From JAFTYO01 sp045644765 (GTDB taxonomy: Bacteria > Pseudomonadota > Alphaproteobacteria > RF32 > CAG-239), in NCBI GenBank assembly GCA_045644765.1, contig JAZRHM010000007.1, positions 1 through 29,494 of the forward strand: a stretch of DNA of 29,494 nucleotides, read 5' to 3'. Positions within the stretch are counted from its first letter, which is position 1; every line of letters begins with the position of its first letter. Shown here one piece after another: positions 6,791-14,566 of this stretch. Under the pieces are notes generated by a model that saw nothing but the letters and a program-made list of their open reading frames with translations, searched no databases and was not told the origin of the DNA. Both the position numbers and the translations under genes were made by a program.

Positions 6791-7474
6791 TTATCCGTTT
6801 TGGATTTCTTTTGAATATTGTTGGATTTTCTCTTTTGTTTCTGCAACTCTGGGGTCGTCCCTTGACAAAACAAGTTTTTCCCTCAACTCCGGCAAATTTT
6901 CTTTATTTATAATCTCAGGAAGCCCAAAATGTTCTGTCCCTCGTGCAACTTGAACTTCATATGAACCGCCCTTTGATTTAGCATATTCAACAGCTAAATC
7001 ATAATGAGTTTTTAAGGCTGGAATATATATATCATTTGCATTACAAAAATTTATTATCCTTTCAGCTCCTGTTCTCATACTATCAAGATAATAAAAATCT
7101 TCAAAACCTATGCTTTCAGGAGCAATTTGTTGAGCTTTAAGCTGTTTTATTTTTTTTATTCTCTCATCTTCAGGTTTTACTTTTTGTAACATATGGCACG
7201 TTAATGTATTTAAGGCATCTGTCTGATTCATTTCAGGAGTAATAGGTACTAATCCGGCACTGCATGTGTCACAGTTAACTCTACATTTCTCTTGTTTAGC
7301 TACTTCTAAACAAGCTAATACAGCCTTATCCATATTATCGACAGCAGAGTCATAATATATACTACCACCTTTTTGGCGATAAAATTTACATAAACCTTTT
7401 TCAGGAGTATCATCTCTGATTATAAATTTTCCATCCTTGTCTTTTTCTAACTCAAGACCAAATCCTTTAGTCAT
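6791..7474 (-). CDS. Hypothetical cysteine-containing protein, 227 aa
   Basis: Unrecognised soluble protein with no signal peptide or membrane segment. It has a cysteine group CRVNCDTC near residues 64-71, plus further single cysteines at about 29, 55, 94 and 144. The CxxxCxxC spacing could bind metal, but no known zinc-finger or iron-sulphur family matches by eye. The C-terminal 60 residues are charged and probably helical. The ATG has GAGGTGA 5 bases upstream, and a strong terminator follows, so it looks like an expressed single-gene unit. It lies between repeats C and D on the opposite strand. Confidence 0.65.
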   Translation of the reverse strand: MTKGFGLELEKDKDGKFIIRDDTPEKGLCKFYRQKGGSIYYDSAVDNMDKAVLACLEVAKQEKCRVNCDTCSAGLVPITPEMNQTDALNTLTCHMLQKVKPEDERIKKIKQLKAQQIAPESIGFEDFYYLDSMRTGAERIINFCNANDIYIPALKTHYDLAVEYAKSKGGSYEVQVARGTEHFGLPEIINKENLPELREKLVLSRDDPRVAETKEKIQQYSKEIQNG

Positions 7475-7554
7475 TTCTCACCTCGCTATTTTTCAATATA
7501 TTACCATAATATCATATTAAATGTTTTTTTGTCAAGCTTGTTTATACATCATCT

Positions 7555-7722
7555 TTTCATAATCATCATAATTCTTATTCCGATAATCGCTTTAGAAAGC
7601 GGCACCATTTTATAAAAGGCACCTTTTGAGGTGCTTTTTTGCTTTTGTAGAGTTATCTCCCGCAAAGTCCGATTGTTGCATTCCCGAAAATAGCAATTCC
7701 GCAAAAATTATCGGACTTTTTT
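7555..7722 (+). repeat. Interspersed repeat, copy D
   Basis: ATTCTTATTCCGATAATCGC, then GCTTT-AG-AAAGC, GGCACCATTTTATAAAA, stem GCACC-TTTTGA-GGTGC with T-run (7619-7640), GCTTTTG, AAAGTCCGAT (7664-7673), CCCGAAAATAGCAATT and ATCGGACTTT (7710-7719). Removing about 19 bases after TTCTTAT turns its start into the 22-bp direct repeat at 1631 and 1849, so those are probably shorter relatives. Confidence 0.72.
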
Positions 7723-7766
7723 CTTGTGATACAAGAATTTTTTAACTTTTTTTGCAAGAAAAATTA

Positions 7767-7794
7767 TTGACAAAACATAGAAACGATGTAGAAT
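7767..7794 (+). promoter_or_regulatory. Sigma70-type promoter of the HELGH gene
   Basis: TTGACA at 7767-7772, a 16-bp spacer and TAGAAT at 7789-7794. The predicted start near 7801 leaves a leader of only about 20 bases before the ATG at 7821. Confidence 0.6.
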
Positions 7795-7820
7795 TAAATT
7801 ATAAATAACCAATTGTAACA

Positions 7821-9005
7821 ATGATAAAAGAGATGTATAACGAAAACAATGATATATTCTCCGTTGGGTATGGCCAGATTGAACAACCTGATGTAGGGAA
7901 ATTTCAACCAGAAAGTGTTCAACATTTTTTAGATGTTTTGAATGAGGCTAAAGCTGTTTTTAATAAAACATTACTCACTGGAGAAACAAATTCTTACTAC
8001 AGTAAAATATTCTCAAATATTCAACCTTCTAATGATATCGATTTAAAGGATTCCAATATGCTTAAGTCATTTTTGGCATTCAAAAAATTGATAAAATATA
8101 AAGATAAAGTATCAATTAAACAGAAACCTGGTTTTTTCAATGAAACATCTCCATTTTTAGGAGAGTATGCACAATATCACACACAATTAGAAAATAAATC
8201 TGTTTTTTCAGCCCTGGAAGGTGCTTTATATGAATCTGATGCAAGATTTAATATGATTCCTAAAGAAGATAGAGAGAAAGCAGAAGCTTTAGGTTATGCA
8301 ATGTTATGCAATGAATTAACAAAATATAACACAACACCGGAAGAAGTATTCGGTCCACCTTCCGATTTTTTTCGCAGCATTACTAATTGTTGTGATATAG
8401 ATAATCCATGGAATGATTGGAAATTACAGGTCATTTTAGATAAACAGTTATCACAAGTTAATGGTGAAAAATATGCTCCTTTAGGGGTTATAGCCTTACA
8501 TGAACTTGGTCATGTACGTCAAACAATGCCAGGAAAACCAGAACAAGAATTTAATAATACAAAATTTGCAGAATTAGCGCCAACAATAGATTTAATTGTA
8601 AGACAGGACGAAATTTATAAACAAATTCACAACATTCCTCTTAATCAAAAGGTTGCTTATCCGCACTCTGTTTTAATTGCCGGTAATTCAGTTGAGATTG
8701 GTGAAATTGCAAACACTTTCAGACAAATAAAAGAAAAATATAATCTGGATAATTTTGAACAAGTACTCCTTACTAAAGATGCAGAAGTGTATGTAAGTCA
8801 GCTAACAGGAATGCAAAAAGAAAATAAAAAACAAAAAACTCCTACAACAGAATTTATTTCCGATAAACTTAATGATGTTCGCGCAAAGGTAGCAAATCGT
8901 GATAATACATGTAACAACAATATTAAAGAAAACAATTCCACAAAACCTATAAGCGGTATCGAAAAGATGATATCAGATAAATTGTTTAGTATGGTTAATG
9001 ATTAG
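7821..9005 (+). CDS. Putative zincin metallopeptidase (HELGH), 394 aa
   Basis: The zinc-peptidase signature His-Glu-x-x-His is seen as HELGH at residues 227-231 in a hydrophobic helix (LGVIALHELGHVRQ). Glu251 in KFAELAP, 20 residues later, is a candidate third ligand as in gluzincins. No signal peptide or membrane segment is visible, so it is cytoplasmic or exported by a dedicated secretion system. The C-terminal 80 residues are low-complexity, rich in Lys, Asn and Thr. I cannot assign a peptidase family. The ATG lacks a good ribosome site and the leader is short. The second HExxH protein (9156-10733) is convergent with it across a 150-bp gap that holds only a weak AACCC/GGGTT stem near 9050-9073. 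Confidence 0.72.
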   Translation: MIKEMYNENNDIFSVGYGQIEQPDVGKFQPESVQHFLDVLNEAKAVFNKTLLTGETNSYYSKIFSNIQPSNDIDLKDSNMLKSFLAFKKLIKYKDKVSIKQKPGFFNETSPFLGEYAQYHTQLENKSVFSALEGALYESDARFNMIPKEDREKAEALGYAMLCNELTKYNTTPEEVFGPPSDFFRSITNCCDIDNPWNDWKLQVILDKQLSQVNGEKYAPLGVIALHELGHVRQTMPGKPEQEFNNTKFAELAPTIDLIVRQDEIYKQIHNIPLNQKVAYPHSVLIAGNSVEIGEIANTFRQIKEKYNLDNFEQVLLTKDAEVYVSQLTGMQKENKKQKTPTTEFISDKLNDVRAKVANRDNTCNNNIKENNSTKPISGIEKMISDKLFSMVND

Positions 9006-9155
9006 ATTATAAATATTTCTCTTTAATGCATAAATTGCGGATAATAATAAACCCGGTCTTTTATTTTCATTGGGTTACTCTTAATTCAGTTTATTTAATT
9101 ATCATTCATATCCCAGTATCGCAGATTTTTCAAAGGAAAGAAATGAAAAAATATA

Positions 9156-10733
9156 CTATCTTTTAAATTGTTGGCTCATCGCCATTTTCACCAAATTTGG
9201 ATTTACTTGAGGTGCTATTCTTGTTTGCTCAGGTGTTTTATCCGCGCTATATTCTTGACTTTGGGATACAATATTCATTAACTCTTTATTTGCTCGATCA
9301 ACCCCATATCCTTTACCTTTAGATGCGTTAACTACATTTGCTAAATTTTCTGTTCTGTTTACAAAAGCCTCAGGATTTTGCGCATACTCAGCAACCAAAC
9401 CAGGATTATTATCTAATGTACGTAAAGCAGTTGACACTCTTTCAGGAATTGTAATATCCGGAACATATTCTCCAAAATTGACAGGCTTTCTCTCTCCGTT
9501 TACCATAACATTAACAGTCATTGCTAAATCACACCTTCTTTGCGTCTCCTCTTCATCTCTTTGGACATTAGGAAGATGATTACTAATAGCTTCTCGATAA
9601 GCAGAATTAGCCATTTGCTGTATATACTCAGGTTTATTTTGATCTTGATTCATCCATTGGTCATAAGCAAGTCTGCCCATAGCCTCAAACTCTCTCTTAT
9701 TATCCTCCGGATTATTACTTAACGGATTTACTTGTCCAGTTTCAATCATATTGATATACCCATTAATCATTTCATGGTGCGAAGGAATACCGGATAATTC
9801 ATGCAAAGCGGCCAAACCTGCTTCTCCACCACCGGTCTGAATATAAGTATCACGCACAAAATTAAGTTCCGCAATACGAGCACCAACCTCATCTGCTGCA
9901 GTAATTTGGGCTGTTGCCTCACACCCTAACCATGTACTGTCGGATGTCGGTTCATAAATTCCGTTTGCGTAATTACGCATATGCTGTCCTTCATGATTAA
10001 CAACATAATCTTGCATTGCCGGAAAAGTTAAAGCATCAAACTGACAAATTCGTTCTTCTTCATTAGAAATTCTTGATGTTGCTTGCTCAGCAGCGGCTTC
10101 ATCCATTCTTGCGATAACATTTATTCTACTGCTACCGGGAATATAACCACCCATCTGACCACCATTATAATTAGATGTACTTGTTCTAGGACTACCATTT
10201 TCTTCCCAATGTTGCACACCTTGTCTTGCGAGTTCCGTATCGTTTTCTCTTGTAGTTTCTCCGGTTACTGCCATTTGTTCAATTTCGCCATCATAAAAGT
10301 AATCATCTCTTAGTAAACTGGCAACTGTTTGCCTATCTTCTATTTCAGAAGCAGAAACTTCCGGTTGAGTTTGTTCTGTTTGCACCTGATTTGATTGGCT
10401 ATTTGTACCAGATGCCATAATTTGCCCCTGCTGGGATGCCATATATTCTTGTTGAGCATCTGCAAAATTTATAGTACTTAAAGATTCTTCTCTTGATGAA
10501 CTAACTTCTGCTGCAATAGTGGAATTTGTTTGGCTTTCTCTATTTTGAGGTGTTATTTGTTGAGCTTGTACCGGTGCAACAGAAGCAACCGTAGCTATAA
10601 GTGCTATTTCAGCATCTCTAAGAAAGCTCTTCCTTTTATTAGCTTCTTTTTCAATTTTCTTTATAGTGTTGCGAGCGGCTTTTCCACCCTTGCCCTGAAT
10701 AAACTTTTTACGTTTTTCTGTTTCATTTTCCAT
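9156..10733 (-). CDS. Putative secreted metalloprotease (HEGQH), 525 aa
   Basis: Residues 1-35 are strongly basic, then a hydrophobic stretch AEIALIATVASVAPVQA ends in an Ala-x-Ala-like site after Ala57, so this looks like a signal peptide with an unusually long n-region. Residues 58-140 are Gln/Ser/Thr-rich linker. The catalytic-looking part has HEGQH at 247-251 (His-Glu-x-x-His) and Glu282 in TAADEVGARIAEL as a possible third zinc ligand. The rest is helical. The protein would act in the periplasm or outside the cell. ATG has GGAG about 8 bases upstream. The family is not recognised; the zinc motif with a downstream Glu is the sole functional clue. Confidence 0.75.
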   Translation of the reverse strand: MENETEKRKKFIQGKGGKAARNTIKKIEKEANKRKSFLRDAEIALIATVASVAPVQAQQITPQNRESQTNSTIAAEVSSSREESLSTINFADAQQEYMASQQGQIMASGTNSQSNQVQTEQTQPEVSASEIEDRQTVASLLRDDYFYDGEIEQMAVTGETTRENDTELARQGVQHWEENGSPRTSTSNYNGGQMGGYIPGSSRINVIARMDEAAAEQATSRISNEEERICQFDALTFPAMQDYVVNHEGQHMRNYANGIYEPTSDSTWLGCEATAQITAADEVGARIAELNFVRDTYIQTGGGEAGLAALHELSGIPSHHEMINGYINMIETGQVNPLSNNPEDNKREFEAMGRLAYDQWMNQDQNKPEYIQQMANSAYREAISNHLPNVQRDEEETQRRCDLAMTVNVMVNGERKPVNFGEYVPDITIPERVSTALRTLDNNPGLVAEYAQNPEAFVNRTENLANVVNASKGKGYGVDRANKELMNIVSQSQEYSADKTPEQTRIAPQVNPNLVKMAMSQQFKR

Positions 10734-10854
10734 CGCAAAACTCCATAATACTTATAAGCATAATAAGCTATTTTGTAAAATAAGTCAATATTTATAACTA
10801 TTTAACGCTTTCACATTATTATTGAAAAAATATAAGTTTGGGAGAGCGTAAAAT

Positions 10855-11484
10855 ATGAGCTTTATAATTTTTGATACTGAATATACATCATGGCAAGGGT
10901 GTCAGGAACACGGTTGGCAAGGAAATCAAAAAAAAGAAATTGTGCAGATATCTGCACTTAAGATATCTGATAACTTAGATATAATTTCTGAATATAGTGC
11001 TTTTTGCAAACCTCAGATCAACACGGTTTTATCTGATTATTTTATAAACTTAACACATATAACAAATGATAAAATTCAAACTGAAGGACAGCTTTTTTCA
11101 GATGCTTATAAAAGCTTTGAAGAATTTATTGAAGACAATATTTGTTATTCTCACAGTTGGGGAACAGATTATTTTCATAAATCAGACGGGCTGGTTTTGG
11201 AAGAAAATCTTAGCTTATATAAATTATCACCTAAAAAACACATCATATATCGCAATATTGCTCCTTTATTTAAAGAACTCTATACAAAACAAAAAATACA
11301 TATTAAGAGTCAAAGTTCCGGAGATATTTGCAATATATTAGGAATAGAACAAAATTTAGAAAAACTGAGGTTAAATAAACATAATGCTCTTTATGATGTA
11401 TATTCTATACTTGAAGGCTTAAAATATTTTTACCCACATTCCGTAGAGTTTCTAAAGCGTTTTGAAAAAAAAGGACCGGTATAA
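10855..11484 (+). CDS. DEDDh-type 3'-5' exonuclease
   Basis: A 209-residue exonuclease of the DnaQ/KapD fold that removes nucleotides from the 3' ends of DNA or RNA using two metal ions. Exo I is FIIFDTEYTSW with Asp7 and Glu9, Exo II is SHSWGTDYFH with its Asp, and Exo III is HNALYDVYSI with the His and Asp of the DEDDh class. The extended loop after Exo I (WQGCQEHGWQGNQKKEIVQI) is like that of KapD and ERI-1-like enzymes, which favours RNA or a structured substrate. GGGAGAG precedes the ATG. Its terminator overlaps the last codons (11473-11499). Confidence 0.85.
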   Translation: MSFIIFDTEYTSWQGCQEHGWQGNQKKEIVQISALKISDNLDIISEYSAFCKPQINTVLSDYFINLTHITNDKIQTEGQLFSDAYKSFEEFIEDNICYSHSWGTDYFHKSDGLVLEENLSLYKLSPKKHIIYRNIAPLFKELYTKQKIHIKSQSSGDICNILGIEQNLEKLRLNKHNALYDVYSILEGLKYFYPHSVEFLKRFEKKGPV

Positions 11485-11499
11485 ACTGGCCCTTTTTTT
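11473..11499 (+). terminator. Terminator overlapping the exonuclease stop codon
   Basis: GGACCGGT, loop ATAA, ACTGGCCC and seven T. The loop contains the TAA stop codon, so the stem codes for the last two or three residues. One A-C mismatch and one G-T pair. Confidence 0.75.
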
Positions 11500-11515
11500 A
11501 AAAAAAATTAACATC

Positions 11516-11947
11516 TTACGGATTTTTTTCTTTCCACCATTCTTCCAAAGCTGTAGTCAATATACAAAATAGCAAAGAGAAAATAACTATGTAACACAAT
11601 TTAGCAAAAATTTGATAACTCCAATCTCTTTTTTCTTTTTCAAGAGTAAAATCGTGATTTTTAAAAGACGGATAAACAAAATATGTTTCTCCTTCTTGAT
11701 AGGTTTCATTGGCAGCATCTCCATACATGTTGGCCCGTTTTCCATCTTGTGATATTTCTATAAACATTTCTTTTTTGAAGGATTCCTCATCGTATACCTC
11801 CAAAATGTCTACCCACAAAAAAGGAACACCGCCCTCAAAATAGTGATTACTCTTGTATTGCACTTTGGCAATAGGTTTGTGGTTAAAATCTTCCATAAAA
11901 TTGCATGCAATTATTGCAATGCAAAGACTTAATAATACTTTTTTCAT
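11516..11947 (-). CDS. Hypothetical membrane protein, 143 aa
   Basis: Residues 3-15 form a hydrophobic N-terminal segment (signal peptide or anchor, VLLSLCIAIIAC), followed by about 95 polar residues and then a clear membrane segment at roughly 113-133 (FAKLCYIVIFSLLFCILTTA) and a short charged tail. The middle would face the periplasm. A cysteine at 15 resembles a lipobox only weakly. No family is recognised. No clear ribosome site precedes the ATG. The gene is convergent with the exonuclease gene and shares the AT-rich gap to the 12181 gene. Confidence 0.6.
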   Translation of the reverse strand: MKKVLLSLCIAIIACNFMEDFNHKPIAKVQYKSNHYFEGGVPFLWVDILEVYDEESFKKEMFIEISQDGKRANMYGDAANETYQEGETYFVYPSFKNHDFTLEKEKRDWSYQIFAKLCYIVIFSLLFCILTTALEEWWKEKNP

Positions 11948-12130
11948 AACGATTGTTGTTTTATATAAGTTAATATTGATAATTCTTAAACAAATAATAT
12001 TTTTATGCGCATTACTTTAACATATAAAAACTTTTTGTCAATATTTTTATTTATGGAAAAATAAAGATTTAAATTCGTACAGTGCAATTGATAAAATGAT
12101 TGGTTGTATATAAATTAATTTAAAATTACA

Positions 12131-12159
12131 TTGACAAAAAACATTTCTTGTAATATCTT
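12131..12159 (+). promoter_or_regulatory. Sigma70-type promoter of the 12181 gene
   Basis: TTGACA at 12131-12136, a 17-bp spacer and TATCTT at 12154-12159. Transcription would begin near 12166, only about 15 bases before the ATG. Confidence 0.65.
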
Positions 12160-12180
12160 ATCATCATCTTTTAGTTATTA

Positions 12181-12891
12181 ATGTATTATCAACGCTTAAA
12201 AAATTTTACAATTATGATCGTATTTTTATTTATCGCTGCAGTTGGCTTAGTTTATGCCGCCTGCGTGTATGAACCTCATTTAGCTTGGTTCTTTGGTATC
12301 GGCGTTTTGGCGCAAATTTTCTACAACTTGTTACAAATCTCTCGTGATCAAAACAAAGATGGTGATGTTATGAAAAATTTCTTTGAGGAATTTAAGGATT
12401 CTCCGTACTCGAAACTTTTTGATACCGAGTTGGCAAGAGAAAAAATTCAAGAAATGAACGCTAATTTATGTAAATCTCTTTATCGTTCTCTCGAAAATGA
12501 GTTGTATATGACTGAAGATGAAACATATAGCGCAAACTTACAGTTTCTGATGATTGACATCCGCCAAAAAATTACCGACCAACAAATTGAAGCTTACAGA
12601 TATTGTAAGCGAAAAAAAGAAGGTAATTATGCCAATATTTATGCTTCTTCACTCAAGCTCCCTTTGTATAAAGAAGAGTTAAGAGATAAAGAAGCGTTAA
12701 GTACCGTAAAACAGTTTTCTGATGCTGAATTGGTATTCACCGTTTTGGATATTCCCAGTGAAATTTTAAATTCTACATCTGAACACACCTGCGGTAGAGA
12801 AGAAGAAATGGAAGCATATTATCACAACAATTTACGCCGGATTGAATTTTTACTCCGGAACGAGTTAGCAAAACGCTTCCTCACAGCTTAA
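12181..12891 (+). CDS. Hypothetical membrane-anchored protein, 236 aa
   Basis: Two adjacent membrane segments at roughly residues 8-28 and 35-52 are followed by a 180-residue cytoplasmic-looking domain rich in Glu, Lys and Arg, probably helical, with a conserved-looking stretch around ANIYASSLKLPLYKEELRDK. No catalytic motif is seen and I do not recognise the family. No ribosome site is visible, and the promoter at 12131-12159 predicts a leader of about 15 bases, so translation may rely on a very short leader. It ends in a strong terminator. Confidence 0.65.
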   Translation: MYYQRLKNFTIMIVFLFIAAVGLVYAACVYEPHLAWFFGIGVLAQIFYNLLQISRDQNKDGDVMKNFFEEFKDSPYSKLFDTELAREKIQEMNANLCKSLYRSLENELYMTEDETYSANLQFLMIDIRQKITDQQIEAYRYCKRKKEGNYANIYASSLKLPLYKEELRDKEALSTVKQFSDAELVFTVLDIPSEILNSTSEHTCGREEEMEAYYHNNLRRIEFLLRNELAKRFLTA

Positions 12892-12907
12892 AAACTGATG
12901 TAAAACT

Positions 12908-12933
12908 AAAGCACCTGTAAAGGTGCTTTTTTT
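12908..12933 (+). terminator. Terminator after the 12181-12891 gene
   Basis: AAAGCACC, loop TGTAAA, GGTGCTTT and a T-run. The A-run on the 5' side gives the minus strand a weaker stop for the convergent kinase gene only in the opposite orientation. Confidence 0.8.
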
Positions 12934-12938
12934 ATATA

Positions 12939-13976
12939 TTATTCTTTCACTTTTGCTAAATTTATACCGATTGGGAAGACTGATTTTTTAATTTTTTCAT
13001 CATTATTTGAATTTACCGCATCTTGTTTTTCTTTTTTCAAATCTTTCTTAAAATTTAACAAATCCATTTTAATTTTTGTGAGTAATATTTGCTTACTTTT
13101 ATCATCTAATTTTTCTGCAATCATTAAATTTTGCGCTTGCCACGCCAAATATTGCTTATCAACATCTTTAATGTTAACTTTTTTAGATGATATTTTATTG
13201 TACTCATTTACAGTGCGACGAGCAAGCTCTCTATTTATTTGATATAATTTTATAAAATCAGAACTGCGAATATTGATTCCACACATACCAAAATCAAAAA
13301 CACCTTGCAAAACATGGTCTTTTTTATCGTCAAAAGCCATATTACCACCATGACAATCGTTATGACAACAAACTAAATCTTCTTTGGTTTCGGTTTTAAA
13401 ATCTTCCATATTTATTCCGAAATGTTTCATTTTTTCTTTATATATATCAAAACATTTTTCATCACAATATTCAACACAATTCCGTGATACGGAAGAATGT
13501 TCATCAATAGGTGCTTGATGAAGTTCATTAAAAAAAACAGCTAAATCTTGAGCTAAAAGATTTTTTTGTTGTTCTGATAAATTTACATAATGAATGGTGT
13601 CTGCTTGTCCTACGCAATCCATTGTTTTTCCTTTTATCGAACGATGAACAGCTATAGGAAAATCACCATTATTTTCTATAAAAGAAACTTGCGGAATGCG
13701 TGTTTTCTTAATATAAGAATTAAGATATTGCGAAAGAATACTATCTTGTTTCATTTCTTCCATCGCTTCCATACTTAGTGGAACTCTTACCACAAATTCA
13801 CTATCATAATTTCCGTCAGGATACACCGCTAAAGGAAGAGATTGATTACCGTCTGCAAACCGTTTAACAACACTATCTTTTGTCATAACAAAAGGTAAAG
13901 AGTGTTTATTTGACAGCTCTGTCAAAATAAGTTTAACTTCTTCATCTGTGGTTTGTTTATTAATTATTGGTTGCAT
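12939..13976 (-). CDS. Aminoglycoside-phosphotransferase-family kinase
   Basis: A 345-residue kinase of the APH/choline-kinase fold, which moves the gamma phosphate of ATP to a small molecule or a protein. The catalytic loop is HNDCHGGN at residues 205-212 (Brenner-type HxDxxxxN), the metal-binding DFG is at 228-230 in GVFDFGMCG, and FNELHQAP at 149-156 matches the LHxxP helix start. IAVHRSIKGKTMD is the strand before the hinge. The last 50 residues are lysine-rich. A resistance role is not supported: the family is broad and the substrate cannot be read from sequence. AAGGATGG precedes the ATG. Convergent with the 12181 gene. Confidence 0.78.
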   Translation of the reverse strand: MQPIINKQTTDEEVKLILTELSNKHSLPFVMTKDSVVKRFADGNQSLPLAVYPDGNYDSEFVVRVPLSMEAMEEMKQDSILSQYLNSYIKKTRIPQVSFIENNGDFPIAVHRSIKGKTMDCVGQADTIHYVNLSEQQKNLLAQDLAVFFNELHQAPIDEHSSVSRNCVEYCDEKCFDIYKEKMKHFGINMEDFKTETKEDLVCCHNDCHGGNMAFDDKKDHVLQGVFDFGMCGINIRSSDFIKLYQINRELARRTVNEYNKISSKKVNIKDVDKQYLAWQAQNLMIAEKLDDKSKQILLTKIKMDLLNFKKDLKKEKQDAVNSNNDEKIKKSVFPIGINLAKVKE

Positions 13977-14169
13977 TATCCATCCTTTTTTTATATATAG
14001 AATCTAGCATGTTTCATATAATAAATCAACTATTTTATATACAAAAAGAACCCCCACGTAAAACGTGTGGTTCTTCATATGCGACTAGAAGCCTTTAGCA
14101 CTGGCAACCCCTGAACGGGGCACCAAATATCTGCCAGACGCAATTTATTACTACTTACCCGTAAACGGG

Positions 14170-14387
14170 TCATTTAAGTCCTATATTACTCCATTTCTCA
14201 TATATCAGTAAACTACTCTTACCTTTTAAGAAACCCATAAATCCTGACACACTTATCTTTGGTGGTATTTTTACTATCTCTAGTCTTCTACTCCCATAAA
14301 AACTTTTCTTCTATATTTGGGCGCAAATACTATATGGTATTTACAATTCCATCTCGTATGTGCTAATCTTTCTATGTCACTTTTCAT
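14170..14387 (-). pseudogene. tnpA: IS200-type Y1 transposase tnpA, internally deleted
   Basis: From ATG at 14387 the N terminus reads MKSDIERLAHTRWNCKYHIV then FAPKYRRKVFMG, the typical IS200 TnpA start. A stop occurs after 35 codons (14280-14282). In another frame the middle of the protein follows at once: EIVKIPPKISVSGFMGFLKG then KSSLLIYEKWSNIGLK and a stop at 14170-14172. About 45 codons including the HUH metal-binding pair and the C-terminal tyrosine helix are missing. Intact TnpA has roughly 150 residues. GGAGG precedes the ATG. Confidence 0.85.
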
Positions 14388-14393
14388 ATTGAC

Positions 14394-14449
14394 CTCCAAT
14401 TAGGTTATTTTGCATCTTGGCAGACCGCAAAATTCTAACCTAATTGGAG
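14394..14449 (-). promoter_or_regulatory. tnpA 5' leader hairpin that hides the ribosome site
   Basis: CTCCAATTAGGTTA at 14394-14407 and TAACCTAATTGGAG at 14436-14449 are exact inverted copies, extended inward by ATTTTGC/GCAAAAT. In the tnpA transcript the GGAG of the ribosome site is inside this stem. Such leader stems are known to repress translation in IS200. Confidence 0.7.
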
Positions 14450-14516
14450 CGCTTTGACAAATTCATCGCTATAAGCTTCTCTGAACCACGCGTTAGACAC
14501 GTGGTTTTCGGGATAC

Positions 14517-14549
14517 AAAAAAGCTCAGGTTTTTACCTGAGTTTTTTTT
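14517..14549. terminator. Bidirectional terminator after the acyl carrier gene
   Basis: CTCAGGT (14524-14530), loop TTTT, ACCTGAG (14535-14541), with an A-run before and eight T after. It serves the minus-strand gene ending at 14567 and lies just outside the IS200 remnant. Confidence 0.85.
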
Positions 14550-14566
14550 GTAATTGATTACACTAA

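Larger units (their letters stand above)
14048..14510 (-). mobile_element. IS200/IS605-group element, defective
   Basis: About 460 bp with subterminal hairpins at both ends instead of plain inverted ends, as in IS200/IS605. The tnpA-start side holds AACCACG (14484-14490) with CGTGGTT (14500-14506). The far side holds GAACC-C-CCACGT with ACGTGTGGTTC (14048-14073). Between tnpA and the far end are GC-rich stems CCCCTGAACGGGG and ACCCGTAAACGGGT and a CTGGCA...TGCCAG pair (14110-14140), features of the 3' part of such elements. The transposase is broken, so it cannot move by itself. Ends are approximate because the target tetranucleotide is not certain. Confidence 0.82.

Noticed and set aside
4661..7722. 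CRISPR array
   Set aside because: Repeats are about 160 bp, imperfect, and 0.9-1 kb apart with genes between; no cas gene is present.
809..9005. Classical integron
   Set aside because: The recombinase is 193 residues rather than about 330, no attC core word is seen in the repeats, and cassette genes face both strands.
12939..13976. Antibiotic-resistance phosphotransferase
   Set aside because: Only family-level kinase motifs are visible; these also occur in choline, homoserine and protein kinases, so resistance cannot be claimed.
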